A stretch of DNA of 64,000 nucleotides. It comes from Pantoea coffeiphila. Lineage in GTDB: Bacteria > Pseudomonadota > Gammaproteobacteria > Enterobacterales > Enterobacteriaceae. The stretch is from NCBI RefSeq assembly GCF_016909495.1, contig NZ_JAFBFW010000010.1, positions 91,419 to 155,418 of the forward strand, read 5' to 3'. A program made the translations under genes and the position numbers. This document shows, in pieces, positions 39,562 to 49,092 of the stretch. Position 1 is the first letter of the stretch; every line of letters starts with the position of its first letter. The notes beneath the pieces are model-generated. The model had not been told where the DNA came from, did no database searches, and was given only the letters and a program-made list of their open reading frames with translations.

Positions 39562-42045
39562 CTATTGGCATGGTAATAAAATTTGTGCCTGCTTGTGCGT
39601 TAGCTTTTCCGGGACCTGAATAGTGCATTGCTTTTTCCCTTCCCAGACGGCAAAGAGTTTCTCTCCAGGCTTAACCCCGGATAAATAGGCAATTCCGCCA
39701 TCCATGACCATCGCCACGCTCACCGAATCATCGTTCAACACTTCGGCACCAAACGGCGGCGAGGTTCCATCCTGCAAGCGCAGCTGCGACATCACCCTCT
39801 CTCCCTGAGACATCGCAAATTTCTCGTAGCCGATCGCCCCCTCGGTGAGAGTCGATGTGGTAATCGCATGTGAAACCTCAACATCTTCACCCAGTGCATC
39901 AACATCAATACGCGTATCAAAGCTGTTATAGCTCGCCACATCAGGCACTACGCCAATCCCGAAGAAGTTAGTCCTGGCCAGCTTACCGTTAAGAGGCACG
40001 CCGGCCACACCACCGGTATCGACCATAATACGTGCCGTATCCTGAGTGGCAGAGCTGTTATGTATTGCTGCACCATAGCGCGTGGCCGTGATCCCACCGC
40101 GCACCGTGCCGCCCAGTGAAATATAGTTATCCTGCTGATAGCTGACGTTGGTATCGATCTGCGCCATCGCCGCCCGGTGCTGATAATAGCCGTCGCCTGA
40201 AGCTTTACCGGCCTGATCGGCCCCTGCGCGGATTCGCCACAGGTTGTTGTAATCGCGATTGTCGCTGTACGATGCCATTTGTGTATTTCTACGCCCCTGC
40301 ATCTGCAGGTCATAACCCGCCCAGCGGCTGTCGCCAATCGGCATAGAGATCGAGAAGGACAGGCTGTCATCATTACGGCCCTGATAGGTCGAACGATACA
40401 GCGCCAGGTTAGCCGTAATACCATTCACACCGGCAACACTAAACGTTCGTGATGCGGATAAGCCATAGCGATCCTGGCCTTTTGTATCCCAGTAATTCTG
40501 GTGGGTATAGGTAAGAAATACCGTAGTCATTTTATCCGGATCGTCAGCCCAGAACGTTTTATTACCCGTTATCGTATACATCTCTTTATCGCGACCGGTG
40601 CTGTTATAGTCATTGTAACGATCGTCCAGGTACTGGGACTGGGTCCTGTATTTTTTCTGCGAGAAACGATAGCCCGCGAAGGTAATTGAACTGTTAAATT
40701 CATCGAAGGTTTTCGCGTAGCTAAGTTTGAAGGACATCCCCTGCTGCGAACTTTCCCCCGGTAATTTACTTATTGATTGCGTAATATCGGCAGATATTGC
40801 GCCCAAAATATCCAGATCGCGCCCGACGCCCGTAGACCAGGCATTATAGTTACTCCCGGACAGTAAAACCCCACCATAAATCGACCACGAGTTGCTTAAG
40901 CCCCATGAGAAGTCACCGGTATAAAAAGCAGGCCCCTGGATTTTATGATTGTATTGTGAAGGACGACCAACAGAGGTGTTATAGCGAATATAACCCGGAC
41001 GAGTAAGATACGGAATATTGGCGGTATTCACTTTAAAGGTGCTTATTGTACCATCCTGTTCCTCAACCTTAACATCCAGCTCACCGCGTACGGATGTGTT
41101 CAGATCCTCTATATTGAATGGACCTGCCGGTACTGTGGTTTCATAAATTGTACGACCGCTCTGGCTAACGGTTACCTTCGCGTTACTTTTTGCAATGCCA
41201 CGCACCTGTGGGGCATAACCCTGCAGGTTTGGAGGCAGCATACGTTCGTCGCTGGCCAGATTAATACCGGTAAAGCGTACGGTATCAAACACTTTTGAGT
41301 TTGAATAAATTTCACCAAGAATAACCTTCGCCGCCTGCATTGGCAGAGGACGATAGGCATATATCTGATTAAATTCGAAATTATGCTGGTGCTCGCTGCC
41401 GGAATAGTCCCCCTGATACTGCGCACGCAGGCGCCAGGCGCCCACGTTCATGCCCGTCTGACCATAGGCAGAAAAACTGGTACTTGAACCAGATCCATTC
41501 TTTATCTGACGGCTTGTTTGCCCGCTGATGCTGTAATCCAACAGCAGACCGGGCACACCATTATCCCAGCGTTCAGGTGGTGTCCAGTCAGGATCGGAAT
41601 ATTTCATCCATGCCTGGGGGATAGTGATATCCAGTGTGCCTTCCTGGTTAGAAATTGTCGCACTGGGGATTGTGGTAATATCAAGACAACGATCGTCGAT
41701 TCTACGCACCATTTCTAGCGCCTTTTCCTTCAGCGCCAATGCGGTAACCATATTCGGCGTTAAGCACGCCAGCGTTTTGTTCTTTGCATCAGGAGAAACG
41801 ATATAGGTGACTTTATCTTGTTTATAAAAACGACCGTTAATTTTGATGTCCAGTAAATATGTTGCGGGTGCAACATAGTTCGTTTCTGCAAAACGAGAAA
41901 GGTCAATATTGCCACGATCGGCAGCATCCAGCGCATCAACACTGAACTCTACGGCATCATCTGCTGCCAGGGATGAATGTGCTATCAAGCACAATATCAG
42001 ATTCGCTATGGATAATTTGTATCTGCTTTTAATAAAAAATAACAT
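39562..42045 (-). CDS. Outer-membrane fimbrial usher
   Basis: Usher of 827 residues forming the 24-strand outer-membrane pore and assembly platform. N-terminal periplasmic domain after signal (LILCLIAHSSLA): VEFSVDALDAADRGNIDLSRF and VAPATYLLDIKINGRF; pore region with GYAPQVRGIAKSNAKVTVSQ plug motif and PAGPFNIEDL; C-terminal domains with CTIQVP. The ATG at 42045 (GGGATGAT upstream) puts the signal peptide closer to the usual length than the 42072 start. Confidence 0.93.
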   Translation of the reverse strand: MLFFIKSRYKLSIANLILCLIAHSSLAADDAVEFSVDALDAADRGNIDLSRFAETNYVAPATYLLDIKINGRFYKQDKVTYIVSPDAKNKTLACLTPNMVTALALKEKALEMVRRIDDRCLDITTIPSATISNQEGTLDITIPQAWMKYSDPDWTPPERWDNGVPGLLLDYSISGQTSRQIKNGSGSSTSFSAYGQTGMNVGAWRLRAQYQGDYSGSEHQHNFEFNQIYAYRPLPMQAAKVILGEIYSNSKVFDTVRFTGINLASDERMLPPNLQGYAPQVRGIAKSNAKVTVSQSGRTIYETTVPAGPFNIEDLNTSVRGELDVKVEEQDGTISTFKVNTANIPYLTRPGYIRYNTSVGRPSQYNHKIQGPAFYTGDFSWGLSNSWSIYGGVLLSGSNYNAWSTGVGRDLDILGAISADITQSISKLPGESSQQGMSFKLSYAKTFDEFNSSITFAGYRFSQKKYRTQSQYLDDRYNDYNSTGRDKEMYTITGNKTFWADDPDKMTTVFLTYTHQNYWDTKGQDRYGLSASRTFSVAGVNGITANLALYRSTYQGRNDDSLSFSISMPIGDSRWAGYDLQMQGRRNTQMASYSDNRDYNNLWRIRAGADQAGKASGDGYYQHRAAMAQIDTNVSYQQDNYISLGGTVRGGITATRYGAAIHNSSATQDTARIMVDTGGVAGVPLNGKLARTNFFGIGVVPDVASYNSFDTRIDVDALGEDVEVSHAITTSTLTEGAIGYEKFAMSQGERVMSQLRLQDGTSPPFGAEVLNDDSVSVAMVMDGGIAYLSGVKPGEKLFAVWEGKKQCTIQVPEKLTHKQAQILLPCQ

Positions 42046-42149
42046 TAAATTATCATCCCAATTTCCACACATCTAAAAAATGCAGATATGCATGAAATTA
42101 ATAAAGTAGTCATCCTTGTCCCAATAGTGTTATTCAGTCGAGACTTCTA

Positions 42150-42698
42150 CTACAAATAGTCCATAAAGAATCTAACAGTTGCGTAAAACTCACCTGATAT
42201 TATGTTGGTATTTAAAGGAACTATTGTTGCTTTAAAGTAAAGCGTATTGACACCTTCGCTTAAAGAAAACGCGGAGGTCGGTTCACCTAATCTCAGCCTT
42301 TTTCCGTCTCGATCACTGAGACGAATCCCAAATCCTTTAGCATCTCCAGTAATCCCGATAAGATCGTTCCCTTCCCTGACCTTATCGCTGTTAAAAATTA
42401 TTTTTGCACTACGATAGAAAACACCTGGATAGATTTGGCTTTGCAACGAACATCCCGTCAGCTGGATATGAAAATAATGTGTCAAACTGTTACCTGAACC
42501 GCTAATAATTTCCTGAGCAGTTATCTGCCCAAATTCAATCCATTGCTCTCGGTCCTGATACACAATCTCGCAGGGTGCTTCGATGATTTCACCCTTCACC
42601 ATTACTTCACCCGGCGTACTGTATTTAACTTCATCAGCCTGGGCTGTTCCGCCAGCAATGTAAAACAAGCTGTAGCAAATCCATTTGCGTAAACTCAT
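42150..42698 (-). CDS. Minor fimbrial subunit
   Basis: Pilin-like protein of 182 residues after the chosen ATG (AGAGGGA upstream; 42725 is an alternative). Signal peptide WICYSLFYIAGGTAQA, pilin Cys pair in EAPCEIVYQ and LTGCSLQ, C-terminal strand GEFYATVRFFMDYL. It lies between the main subunit and the usher, a position taken by the rod-termination subunit in related operons. Confidence 0.82.
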   Translation of the reverse strand: MSLRKWICYSLFYIAGGTAQADEVKYSTPGEVMVKGEIIEAPCEIVYQDREQWIEFGQITAQEIISGSGNSLTHYFHIQLTGCSLQSQIYPGVFYRSAKIIFNSDKVREGNDLIGITGDAKGFGIRLSDRDGKRLRLGEPTSAFSLSEGVNTLYFKATIVPLNTNIISGEFYATVRFFMDYL

Positions 42699-42729
42699 AT
42701 TCCCTCTGCCCATTACTGGGAACAATAAT

Positions 42730-42766
42730 ATTATTAACGCAGAGCAAATCGCTCTGCGTTAATAAT
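42730..42766 (-). other. Long hairpin after major fimbrial gene
   Basis: Perfect 16-bp stem (ATTATTAACGCAGAGC and its complement) with a five-base loop, just behind the major subunit stop. Such structures lower read-through and stabilise major-subunit mRNA, giving more rod subunit than minor proteins. It lacks a T-run. Confidence 0.8.
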
Positions 42767-42773
42767 TAGAGTT

Positions 42774-43316
42774 TTACTGATAGTCGATCTGGAAGTTGAT
42801 CTGTGAGGTGAAATCACCTGGCTCTACGGCGCTGGAAGAGTTATCGGCTTTAACATAGGCCATGAATGGAATAACAGATTTACCATTAGTCAGATTAACA
42901 GGTGCAGATGCCTGACCCCAAACAACATCTTTGCCGGCGTTATCGGTTAAACCAATACCCGCACCTTTTGCGGTGCCAGAAAGCATTGCAGCCAGAGATG
43001 CATCGTTTGGATTTGCAGTGTTAGGCTGATAGGTCACAGTCGCATGCTGCGCAACCGTGATATCACAGTTCTGAAGCTCAATATTCTTTTTCTCATTACC
43101 TGCCCTTGCACCGTTTTTCAGAGCCGCTGTGGTGATCTCAGCAAAATCAACCATTACCGGGCTGGAGTTAGCAGCCAGACCACATGCTGAATTCACCAGC
43201 GATCCTTTAAATTCGATGGTGCCATTGGTAGGAGTACCGGTATAAGCAGCAATTGATGCAGTAGATACAGAAGCCAGAACGATACCCATTGAGATCAGAA
43301 TTTTGTTCAATTTCAT
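42774..43316 (-). CDS. Major fimbrial subunit
   Basis: Type 1-like pilin of 180 residues. Signal peptide ILISMGIVLASVSTASIAA, pilin N-terminal strand GTIEFKGSLVNSACGL, second Cys in LQNCDITV, and C-terminal FTSQINFQIDYQ. Most like the rod subunits FimA/MrkA; first gene of the operon, followed by a strong hairpin, consistent with high expression. Operon promoter is presumably in the AT-rich upstream gap. Confidence 0.92.
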   Translation of the reverse strand: MKLNKILISMGIVLASVSTASIAAYTGTPTNGTIEFKGSLVNSACGLAANSSPVMVDFAEITTAALKNGARAGNEKKNIELQNCDITVAQHATVTYQPNTANPNDASLAAMLSGTAKGAGIGLTDNAGKDVVWGQASAPVNLTNGKSVIPFMAYVKADNSSSAVEPGDFTSQINFQIDYQ

Positions 43317-43732
43317 TTATTACATCCTTGATATGGAATTAAAGAAATAACATTGCATTTCATTTGCCATGCTTTATTTAATTTACCAAGGCAGGAGGTT
43401 AATTAGAATAGTGTTTATTTGATAATAAAGAATGCGATACGAAACCCTACAAAAAAGCACTAACAAGACTAAAGCCAAAGATTTATTAAACTGCCAGTAC
43501 AAGCACAATAAGGCAATAAATCATCATCAAAGTAATGATGTAAGGCAGATATTAATCAATCTTATTACTTGTTCACCTGATAAGATAAGTCATAAAAAAA
43601 CAATATATATACCTGAAAAAACACCAAGTTACGTTTAACTTTAGTTATAAACAACATTTAACCAACAGGTTATCATAATGCTAATCAATCGCATTTCATT
43701 TAAATGATAACTGCTATTTGTAAACAGAATAA
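43317..43732. promoter_or_regulatory. AT-rich gap upstream of fimbrial operon
   Basis: About 415 bp without a supported gene. It should carry the fimbrial promoter; no invertible-element repeats such as fimS were found. A plus-strand frame of 68 codons (43432-43638) has no family features and is not called. Confidence 0.45.
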
Positions 43733-43742
43733 AACACTAAAA

Positions 43743-43768
43743 CAAGCCGACCGTCTCGGTCGGCTCTT
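43743..43768 (-). terminator. Terminator after fabY operon
   Basis: AGCCGACCG / CGGTCGGCT stem with a TCT loop; on the minus strand TTGTTTT follows. It ends the minus-strand yihX-yihY-dtd-fabY operon. Confidence 0.8.
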
Positions 43769-43797
43769 AGTAGAATGCATGACTTCAGTCAGTAAAA

Positions 43798-44799
43798 CTA
43801 TTGCCCGGAACCTCCGGATTCCAGAGGCCCATCGGGATCGGCAGGCAAAACAATGTATACGCCCTCAAATACCGCACCGGATTCATCATCGCCGAATAGT
43901 TCAACTTCCAGCTGCACACGCGCCTTGCGTCCACGGGCAAGACGATCCAGGTCACCGCTGAGCGAACCCAGATCGGCAATCGCACCGGGCTTACCACTGA
44001 TAGGCTTGCTGTAGCGGATATGCGCGTCGGCCAGAATGATAGTCCCACCCAGGTGGCGCTCACGCAGCAGCAGCCAGATCAGCCCCCAGCCGGTTAACGT
44101 AGCCAGGGAGAACAGGCTACCGGCGAACAGCGTATGGTGAGGATTCTGGTTGCCCGTTTCAGGCATGGTGGTGACAAATTTCTGCCCGGTATATTGCAGT
44201 ATGCGCACACCCATTTTTTCGCTAAGGGGGATGTGTTCATACCATGCCTGCTGAAGCTGACCGCACCAGTCCGCACGGTGGAGGATATCGTCCAGCGTCA
44301 CCACCGGTTTTATCATCAGGAAATGGCGCACAGGCGTGGTTTGGGGCGCGGTGATCTCGCCCTGATTGAGGTAGCCAAGCTTGGAGAAGAAATCAACGGC
44401 ATCCTCACGAGCGCTACACACCACTCGCTTGACGCCTTCCTGCCGGGCAACGGACTCCAGCGTCATCGCCACCAGCGTGCCAAGCCCTTTACCCTGTACC
44501 GAGGGATGTACGGCCAGAAAGCGAATTGCCGCTTCGTTATCAGCGTTAATGTACAGTCTGCCAACGGCTACGGGATTCCCCTGCTCATCGACCACCATTT
44601 GGTGATGCGCAAGAGCATCCCAGGCATCACGCTCAGATCCCATAGGCTGATGCAGTGGTTTACGCAGCATCTCCCAGCGGAACTGATAGTAGGTATCTAA
44701 CTCTTCTGCGGTTTCTGGCACCCGGAGGTGATACATAAAGTGATTCTCTCTGTCTGAGCTCGCCAGGCTGTTCCTTTGCCGATCGGCCAGCTGCGTCAA
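43798..44799 (-). CDS. fabY: FabY (YiiD) acetyltransferase/hotdog protein
   Basis: Two-domain protein of 333 residues. N-terminal GNAT domain ([34 protein letters not shown]) and C-terminal thioesterase-like hotdog domain ([37 protein letters not shown]). In E. coli it has been linked to starting fatty-acid synthesis. It starts with TTG at 44799, overlapping the dtd stop by 4 bp (TTGA); an internal ATG (44736, MYHLRV) is an alternative, but the E. coli protein has a comparable N-terminal extension. Confidence 0.92.
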   Translation of the reverse strand: MTQLADRQRNSLASSDRENHFMYHLRVPETAEELDTYYQFRWEMLRKPLHQPMGSERDAWDALAHHQMVVDEQGNPVAVGRLYINADNEAAIRFLAVHPSVQGKGLGTLVAMTLESVARQEGVKRVVCSAREDAVDFFSKLGYLNQGEITAPQTTPVRHFLMIKPVVTLDDILHRADWCGQLQQAWYEHIPLSEKMGVRILQYTGQKFVTTMPETGNQNPHHTLFAGSLFSLATLTGWGLIWLLLRERHLGGTIILADAHIRYSKPISGKPGAIADLGSLSGDLDRLARGRKARVQLEVELFGDDESGAVFEGVYIVLPADPDGPLESGGSGQ

Positions 44800-45233
44800 A
44801 CCTGCAACCAGAAGGTTACCGGGCCATCATTAACCAGCGCCACTTTCATATCTGCAGCGAATTGCCCGGTTTCCGTCGTAATCCCCTGTTCGCGACAGCA
44901 GGAAGTGAAATACTCATAAAGTTTTTCAGCCTCTGCCGGTTCTGCGCCGCCGGAAAAACTGGGGCGCAGACCCTTTTGTGTATCGGCAGCCAGCGTAAAC
45001 TGCGACACCACCAGCACGCTGCCCTTTGCCTGCTGCACGTTCAGATTCATTTTGTCGTTCTCGTCACCGAATATACGGTAACCAAGCACCTTACTGGCCA
45101 ACTTACGCGCACTTTCAGGGCTATCCCCTTTTTCCACGCCGAGCAGGACAAGCAGTCCAGGCCCGATTTCCCCGATGGTTTCACCTGCTACCGTCACGCT
45201 GGCAGCAAGCACCCGTTGAATTAAGGCAATCAT
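44796..45233 (-). CDS. dtd: D-aminoacyl-tRNA deacylase
   Basis: Clears D-amino acids and Gly mischarged on tRNA; 145 residues. [18 protein letters not shown], the [17 protein letters not shown] motif (family SQFTL) and the GPVTFWLQV end (family NGPVT) are diagnostic. It overlaps yihY by 4 bp and fabY by 4 bp, one operon. Confidence 0.96.
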   Translation of the reverse strand: MIALIQRVLAASVTVAGETIGEIGPGLLVLLGVEKGDSPESARKLASKVLGYRIFGDENDKMNLNVQQAKGSVLVVSQFTLAADTQKGLRPSFSGGAEPAEAEKLYEYFTSCCREQGITTETGQFAADMKVALVNDGPVTFWLQV

Positions 45234-46102
45234 AGTTCCTCGTTCTCTTTTTCTTGTTCTTCTTGTTTCAGCTGACGGTAATCACCCAGCGAAGCTGTGA
45301 TTTCAGCCCCCAACAGTACGATACACCAGGTCCAGTAAACCCATAAAAAGATAATGGGTATAACGGCCAGTACCCCATAAATTAACTGGTACGAGGGGAA
45401 CATCGTAACATAGAGGGCGAAACACTTTTTCCCCAGCTCAAACAGTACCCCTGCAACCAGCGCACCGACAAGCGCATCGCGCGCGGCAACCTCAGTGGTG
45501 GGGACGATGCTGTAAAGTAACCAGAATGAGAGGCAGGAGAGCAGCAGCGGGAAAATACGCAGCATCATGTCGATTGCCCAGGAAACGCCGCTGACCGTGG
45601 CCCAGTGAAGTGAAAGCAGGTAAGAACTGATTGCCAGACTTGCCCCCACCAGCAGTGGCCCCAGAGTCAGGATCATCCAGTAGATGGCAAACGAATAAAT
45701 CAGCGGTCGCTTTTTTTTGCTCCGCCAAATCGTGTTGAGCGCAGAATCTATCGAATACATCAGTAGCAGTGCGGTGACGATCAGTCCACCCACGCCGACC
45801 GTGGTCATTTTATTGACGTTAGCCACGAATTGCTCAAGGTAGCTCTGGATAGTCGTTCCCGCCGCCGGGACAAAGTTGTTGAAAACAAAGTCCTTAATCT
45901 GTGTGCTGACCTCCGAAAACATCGGAAAAGCCGCGAACAGCGCAAACACCACGGCAACCAGCGGCACCAGAGACAGCAGCGATACATAGGCAAGATGGCC
46001 TGCCAGCATGGTCATGCCGTCTTCATCCGTCCGCCGCCACAGTAGTTTTACATACTGCCAGACAGCATGCAGGCGATGGCGAATATGGCTAAACAAACGC
46101 AT
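45230..46102 (-). CDS. yihY: YihY/BrkB-family inner-membrane protein
   Basis: A 290-residue protein with six hydrophobic segments. [29 protein letters not shown] and the later [20 protein letters not shown] are the UPF0761 (YihY/BrkB, once called RNase BN) signature. Its function is not established. Coupled with dtd and 2 bp from yihX. Confidence 0.95.
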   Translation of the reverse strand: MRLFSHIRHRLHAVWQYVKLLWRRTDEDGMTMLAGHLAYVSLLSLVPLVAVVFALFAAFPMFSEVSTQIKDFVFNNFVPAAGTTIQSYLEQFVANVNKMTTVGVGGLIVTALLLMYSIDSALNTIWRSKKKRPLIYSFAIYWMILTLGPLLVGASLAISSYLLSLHWATVSGVSWAIDMMLRIFPLLLSCLSFWLLYSIVPTTEVAARDALVGALVAGVLFELGKKCFALYVTMFPSYQLIYGVLAVIPIIFLWVYWTWCIVLLGAEITASLGDYRQLKQEEQEKENEEL

Positions 46103-46104
46103 GA

Positions 46105-46701
46105 CTATTTACGGTCGGAGAAAAATGCCGGCACCACGCTGGCATCGGTCACATGGACGCTGTGGATGCCTAACGCTCGTGCAGCCTCAATATTCTCAAG
46201 ATTATCATCGAAGAAGATAGCGTCCTGCACGGAGGCTTCTTCTTCATTAAGCAGGCGTTGATAAATTTCAGGATCGGGCTTACGCAGCCCCATTTCCTGC
46301 GACAGGTAAATTTTATCAGCGGCGTTTTTAACTTCAGGATATTCGGTTGGCCAGAACTCACAGTGCAGGCGATTGGTATTCGATAAAATGACGACGCGAT
46401 CGCCCTGTTCCCGCAGTTTGTGCATGATGGCGATCACTTCCGGGCGTACACCGACAAACACGGCCTGCCAGCCGACAGCAAACTGCTCAAATCCAAGCGC
46501 GATATCCAACTGTTCACACATTTGCGCCGCAAACTGTTCGTCACTGATTTCACCGCGTTCGTGCTGGAAGAAAGGTTCGCCCATATGAAAGCGGCTTTGC
46601 AGTGTGGCCAGCGGTACGCGGCCGAGATCGCTCCAGGCGCCTAAAACTCGTCTGAAATCAATATCTACAATGACATTACCGAGATCAAAGATATACAGCA
46701 T
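46105..46701 (-). CDS. yihX: HAD phosphatase YihX
   Basis: Cytosolic HAD-superfamily phosphatase, 198 residues; E. coli YihX hydrolyses alpha-D-glucose-1-phosphate. Motif I is [11 protein letters not shown], motif [11 protein letters not shown], motif [15 protein letters not shown] and [12 protein letters not shown]. The ATG at 46701 (MLYIFDLG) matches the family; the frame extends to 46734 but without family support. First gene of its operon. Confidence 0.94.
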   Translation of the reverse strand: MLYIFDLGNVIVDIDFRRVLGAWSDLGRVPLATLQSRFHMGEPFFQHERGEISDEQFAAQMCEQLDIALGFEQFAVGWQAVFVGVRPEVIAIMHKLREQGDRVVILSNTNRLHCEFWPTEYPEVKNAADKIYLSQEMGLRKPDPEIYQRLLNEEEASVQDAIFFDDNLENIEAARALGIHSVHVTDASVVPAFFSDRK

Positions 46702-46788
46702 AGCCCTCTCCTTTTGTTCCGCTGAGTTATTCACTCTAGCGGTAAAAACGGGGGCTGAACAGGTAACGGTGGGAAACTGCGGACAAAA

Positions 46789-46812
46789 AAAAGGCCGGAT
46801 TGCTCCGACCTT
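46789..46812 (-). terminator. typA terminator
   Basis: GGTCGGA-GCAA-TCCGGCC stem followed on the minus strand by about seven T, 22 bp after the typA stop. Confidence 0.85.
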
Positions 46813-46834
46813 TGTTCACTGATTCGACGAGTTA

Positions 46835-48655
46835 TTACTCTTTCGGTCCGCGGTTTGCGCGTTTACGATCGTTCTCAGTCAGGTGACGTTTACGGATACG
46901 TACGGACTGCGGAGTCACTTCTACCAGTTCGTCATCATCGATGAATTCCAGAGCCTGCTCCAGAGTCATTTTCTGTGGTGGAACCAGAGTGGTGGCTTCA
47001 TCAGTACCGGAAGCACGCATGTTAGTCAGTTTTTTACCAGTCAGGCAGTTCACGGTCAGGTCGTTAGAACGTGAGTGAATACCGATGATCTGGCCTTCAT
47101 ACACTTCTGCACCGTGACCCAGGAACAGCTTACCGCGATCCTGCAGGCTGAACAGGGCGAATGCTACCGCTTTACCCTGGCCGTTAGAGATCAGTACGCC
47201 GTTCTGGCGCTGGCCCACTTCGCCCGGACGAACGTCGTCGTAGTGGCTGAAAGTGGAGTACAGCAGGCCGGTACCGGAAGTCATGGTCATGAATTCGTTA
47301 CGGAAACCGATCAGACCACGGCTTGGGATCTCGTAGTCAAGACGCACGCGGCCTTTACCATCCGGGTCCATGTTTTTCATGTCGCCTTTACGCTCACCCA
47401 TCGCCTGCATCACGGAGCCCTGATGCTGCTCTTCGATGTCGAGGGTCACGTTTTCGAATGGCTCTTGCTTACGGCCTTCGAACTCACGGAAGATAACTTT
47501 CGGACGGGATACCGCCAGTTCGAAACCTTCACGACGCATATTTTCGATCAGAACTGACAGGTGCAGCTCACCACGACCAGAAACACGGAACGCATCGGCG
47601 TCCGGGGTTTCTTCAACACGCAGTGCCACGTTATGCACCAGCTCTTTGTTCAGACGGTCGAGGATCTGACGTGAAGTCACATACTTACCTTCTTTACCGC
47701 AGAACGGAGAGGTGTTAACGCAGAAGAACATGGTTACGGTTGGTTCATCAACGCTCAGGGCCGGCAGCGCTTCCACATTCTGCGGGTCGCAGATAGTGTC
47801 AGAGATGTTCAGCTCACCCAGACCGGTGATAGCGATGATGTCGCCCGCTTCCGCTTCTGATGCTTCGATACGCTCCAGGCCCATGTGGGTCAGAACTTTA
47901 CCGACTTTAGCGTTGCGAGTTTTGCCTTCGCTGTCGATTACGGTGATCTGCTGGTTAGGGCGAACCTTACCGCGCTTGATACGACCGATACCGATTACGC
48001 CCAGGTAGTTGTTGTAGTCCAGCTGCGAGATCTGCATCTGCAGTGGGGCTTCCAGCTCAACCTGTGGTGGCGATACGCGATCAACGATTGCCTGATACAG
48101 CGGAGTCATGTCTTCCGCCATATCGTTGTGATCCAGGCCCGCGATACCGTTCAATGCAGAAGCATAGATAATCGGGAAGTCCAGCTGCTCATCAGTGGCA
48201 TCCAGGTTCACGAACAGGTCAAACACCTGATCGACAACCCAGTCTGGACGCGCACCAGGGCGGTCAACTTTGTTGATAACTACAATCGGCTTCAGACCAT
48301 TAGCGAAGGCTTTTTTGGTCACGAAGCGGGTTTGCGGCATAGGGCCATCCATTGCATCCACAACCAGCAGCACCGAGTCAACCATTGACATCACACGCTC
48401 TACCTCACCGCCGAAGTCGGCGTGTCCTGGGGTATCTACGATGTTGATGCGGTAGTCATTCCATTTAATGGCGGTGTTTTTTGCGAGGATGGTAATCCCA
48501 CGCTCTTTCTCCAAATCGTTGGAGTCCATTACGCGTTCGGTTGCTTCGGTACGGGCATCGAAGGTCCCGGACTGCTGCAGCAACTTGTCAACCAGGGTAG
48601 TTTTACCATGGTCAACGTGGGCAATAATGGCGATGTTACGCAAATTTTCGATCAC
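46835..48655 (-). CDS. typA: Ribosome-associated GTPase TypA/BipA
   Basis: Translational GTPase of 606 residues needed for 50S assembly at low temperature. G motifs [42 protein letters not shown]-like domains and the C-terminal BipA domain ([21 protein letters not shown]). Start [10 protein letters not shown]. Divergent from glnA, as in E. coli. Confidence 0.98.
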   Translation of the reverse strand: MIENLRNIAIIAHVDHGKTTLVDKLLQQSGTFDARTEATERVMDSNDLEKERGITILAKNTAIKWNDYRINIVDTPGHADFGGEVERVMSMVDSVLLVVDAMDGPMPQTRFVTKKAFANGLKPIVVINKVDRPGARPDWVVDQVFDLFVNLDATDEQLDFPIIYASALNGIAGLDHNDMAEDMTPLYQAIVDRVSPPQVELEAPLQMQISQLDYNNYLGVIGIGRIKRGKVRPNQQITVIDSEGKTRNAKVGKVLTHMGLERIEASEAEAGDIIAITGLGELNISDTICDPQNVEALPALSVDEPTVTMFFCVNTSPFCGKEGKYVTSRQILDRLNKELVHNVALRVEETPDADAFRVSGRGELHLSVLIENMRREGFELAVSRPKVIFREFEGRKQEPFENVTLDIEEQHQGSVMQAMGERKGDMKNMDPDGKGRVRLDYEIPSRGLIGFRNEFMTMTSGTGLLYSTFSHYDDVRPGEVGQRQNGVLISNGQGKAVAFALFSLQDRGKLFLGHGAEVYEGQIIGIHSRSNDLTVNCLTGKKLTNMRASGTDEATTLVPPQKMTLEQALEFIDDDELVEVTPQSVRIRKRHLTENDRKRANRGPKE

Positions 48656-48802
48656 AGCTTTGCCTCAGGCATTAGAAATAGCGCGCTATTGTACACGGAT
48701 TAATCGAAGGACTGAACAGGATCACATATTTCATAGAAATTTAACTGTTCGGATTGCATTTGATGCCATTTTCAGTGCAAAGATTGCACTGCATGGCAAA
48801 AT

Positions 48803-48818
48803 TGCACCAAAATGGTGC
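48803..48818 (+). promoter_or_regulatory. NtrC enhancer site 1 of glnA
   Basis: TGCACCAAAATGGTGC, a near-perfect NtrC palindrome (GCAC-N5-GGTGC). Its centre is about 141 bp before the expected sigma-54 start, the same place as the E. coli strong site. Confidence 0.9.
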
Positions 48819-48834
48819 CCAGCTATCATACAAA

Positions 48835-48850
48835 GGCACCAAAACAGTGC
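48835..48850 (+). promoter_or_regulatory. NtrC enhancer site 2 of glnA
   Basis: GGCACCAAAACAGTGC, centred about 109 bp before the start and 32 bp (three helical turns) from site 1, allowing cooperative NtrC binding. A weaker inverted repeat, CAGTGC-N7-GCACTG, lies at 48773-48791. Confidence 0.85.
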
Positions 48851-48924
48851 GCATTTTCCATCATGGTGCACTCCTCGTCTTTCGGGAGGGCGCATCATAG
48901 CGCTTTTTGCACTGAATAAAAAAG

Positions 48925-48940
48925 TTGGCATAGATTTCGC
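48925..48940 (+). promoter_or_regulatory. Sigma-54 promoter glnAp2
   Basis: TTGGCATAGATTTCGC, matching E. coli glnAp2 except for one T/C change in the -24 box (GG) with GC at -12. Transcription should start near 48952, about 140 bp ahead of glnA. Confidence 0.9.
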
Positions 48941-49092
48941 TTTAGTATCTGTAAGCGAAAAATGCCAGTTTCCACAACGGTTGATAGCTTGTCAGAGGAC
49001 TTTAATTTTCGGAGTCAGCGCAGCCAAACGCAAAGCGCGCCCGTTAAGTTCTCTAACCACGACGACAATGACAAAATCCAGGAGAGTTAAGT

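Noticed and set aside
43432..43638. 68-codon frame upstream of the fimbrial operon
   Set aside because: Low-complexity Lys/Asn-rich product, no ribosome site, AT-rich DNA where such frames are common.
43317..43732. Invertible promoter element like fimS
   Set aside because: No pair of inverted repeats and no adjacent FimB/FimE-type recombinase was found beside the fimbrial operon.
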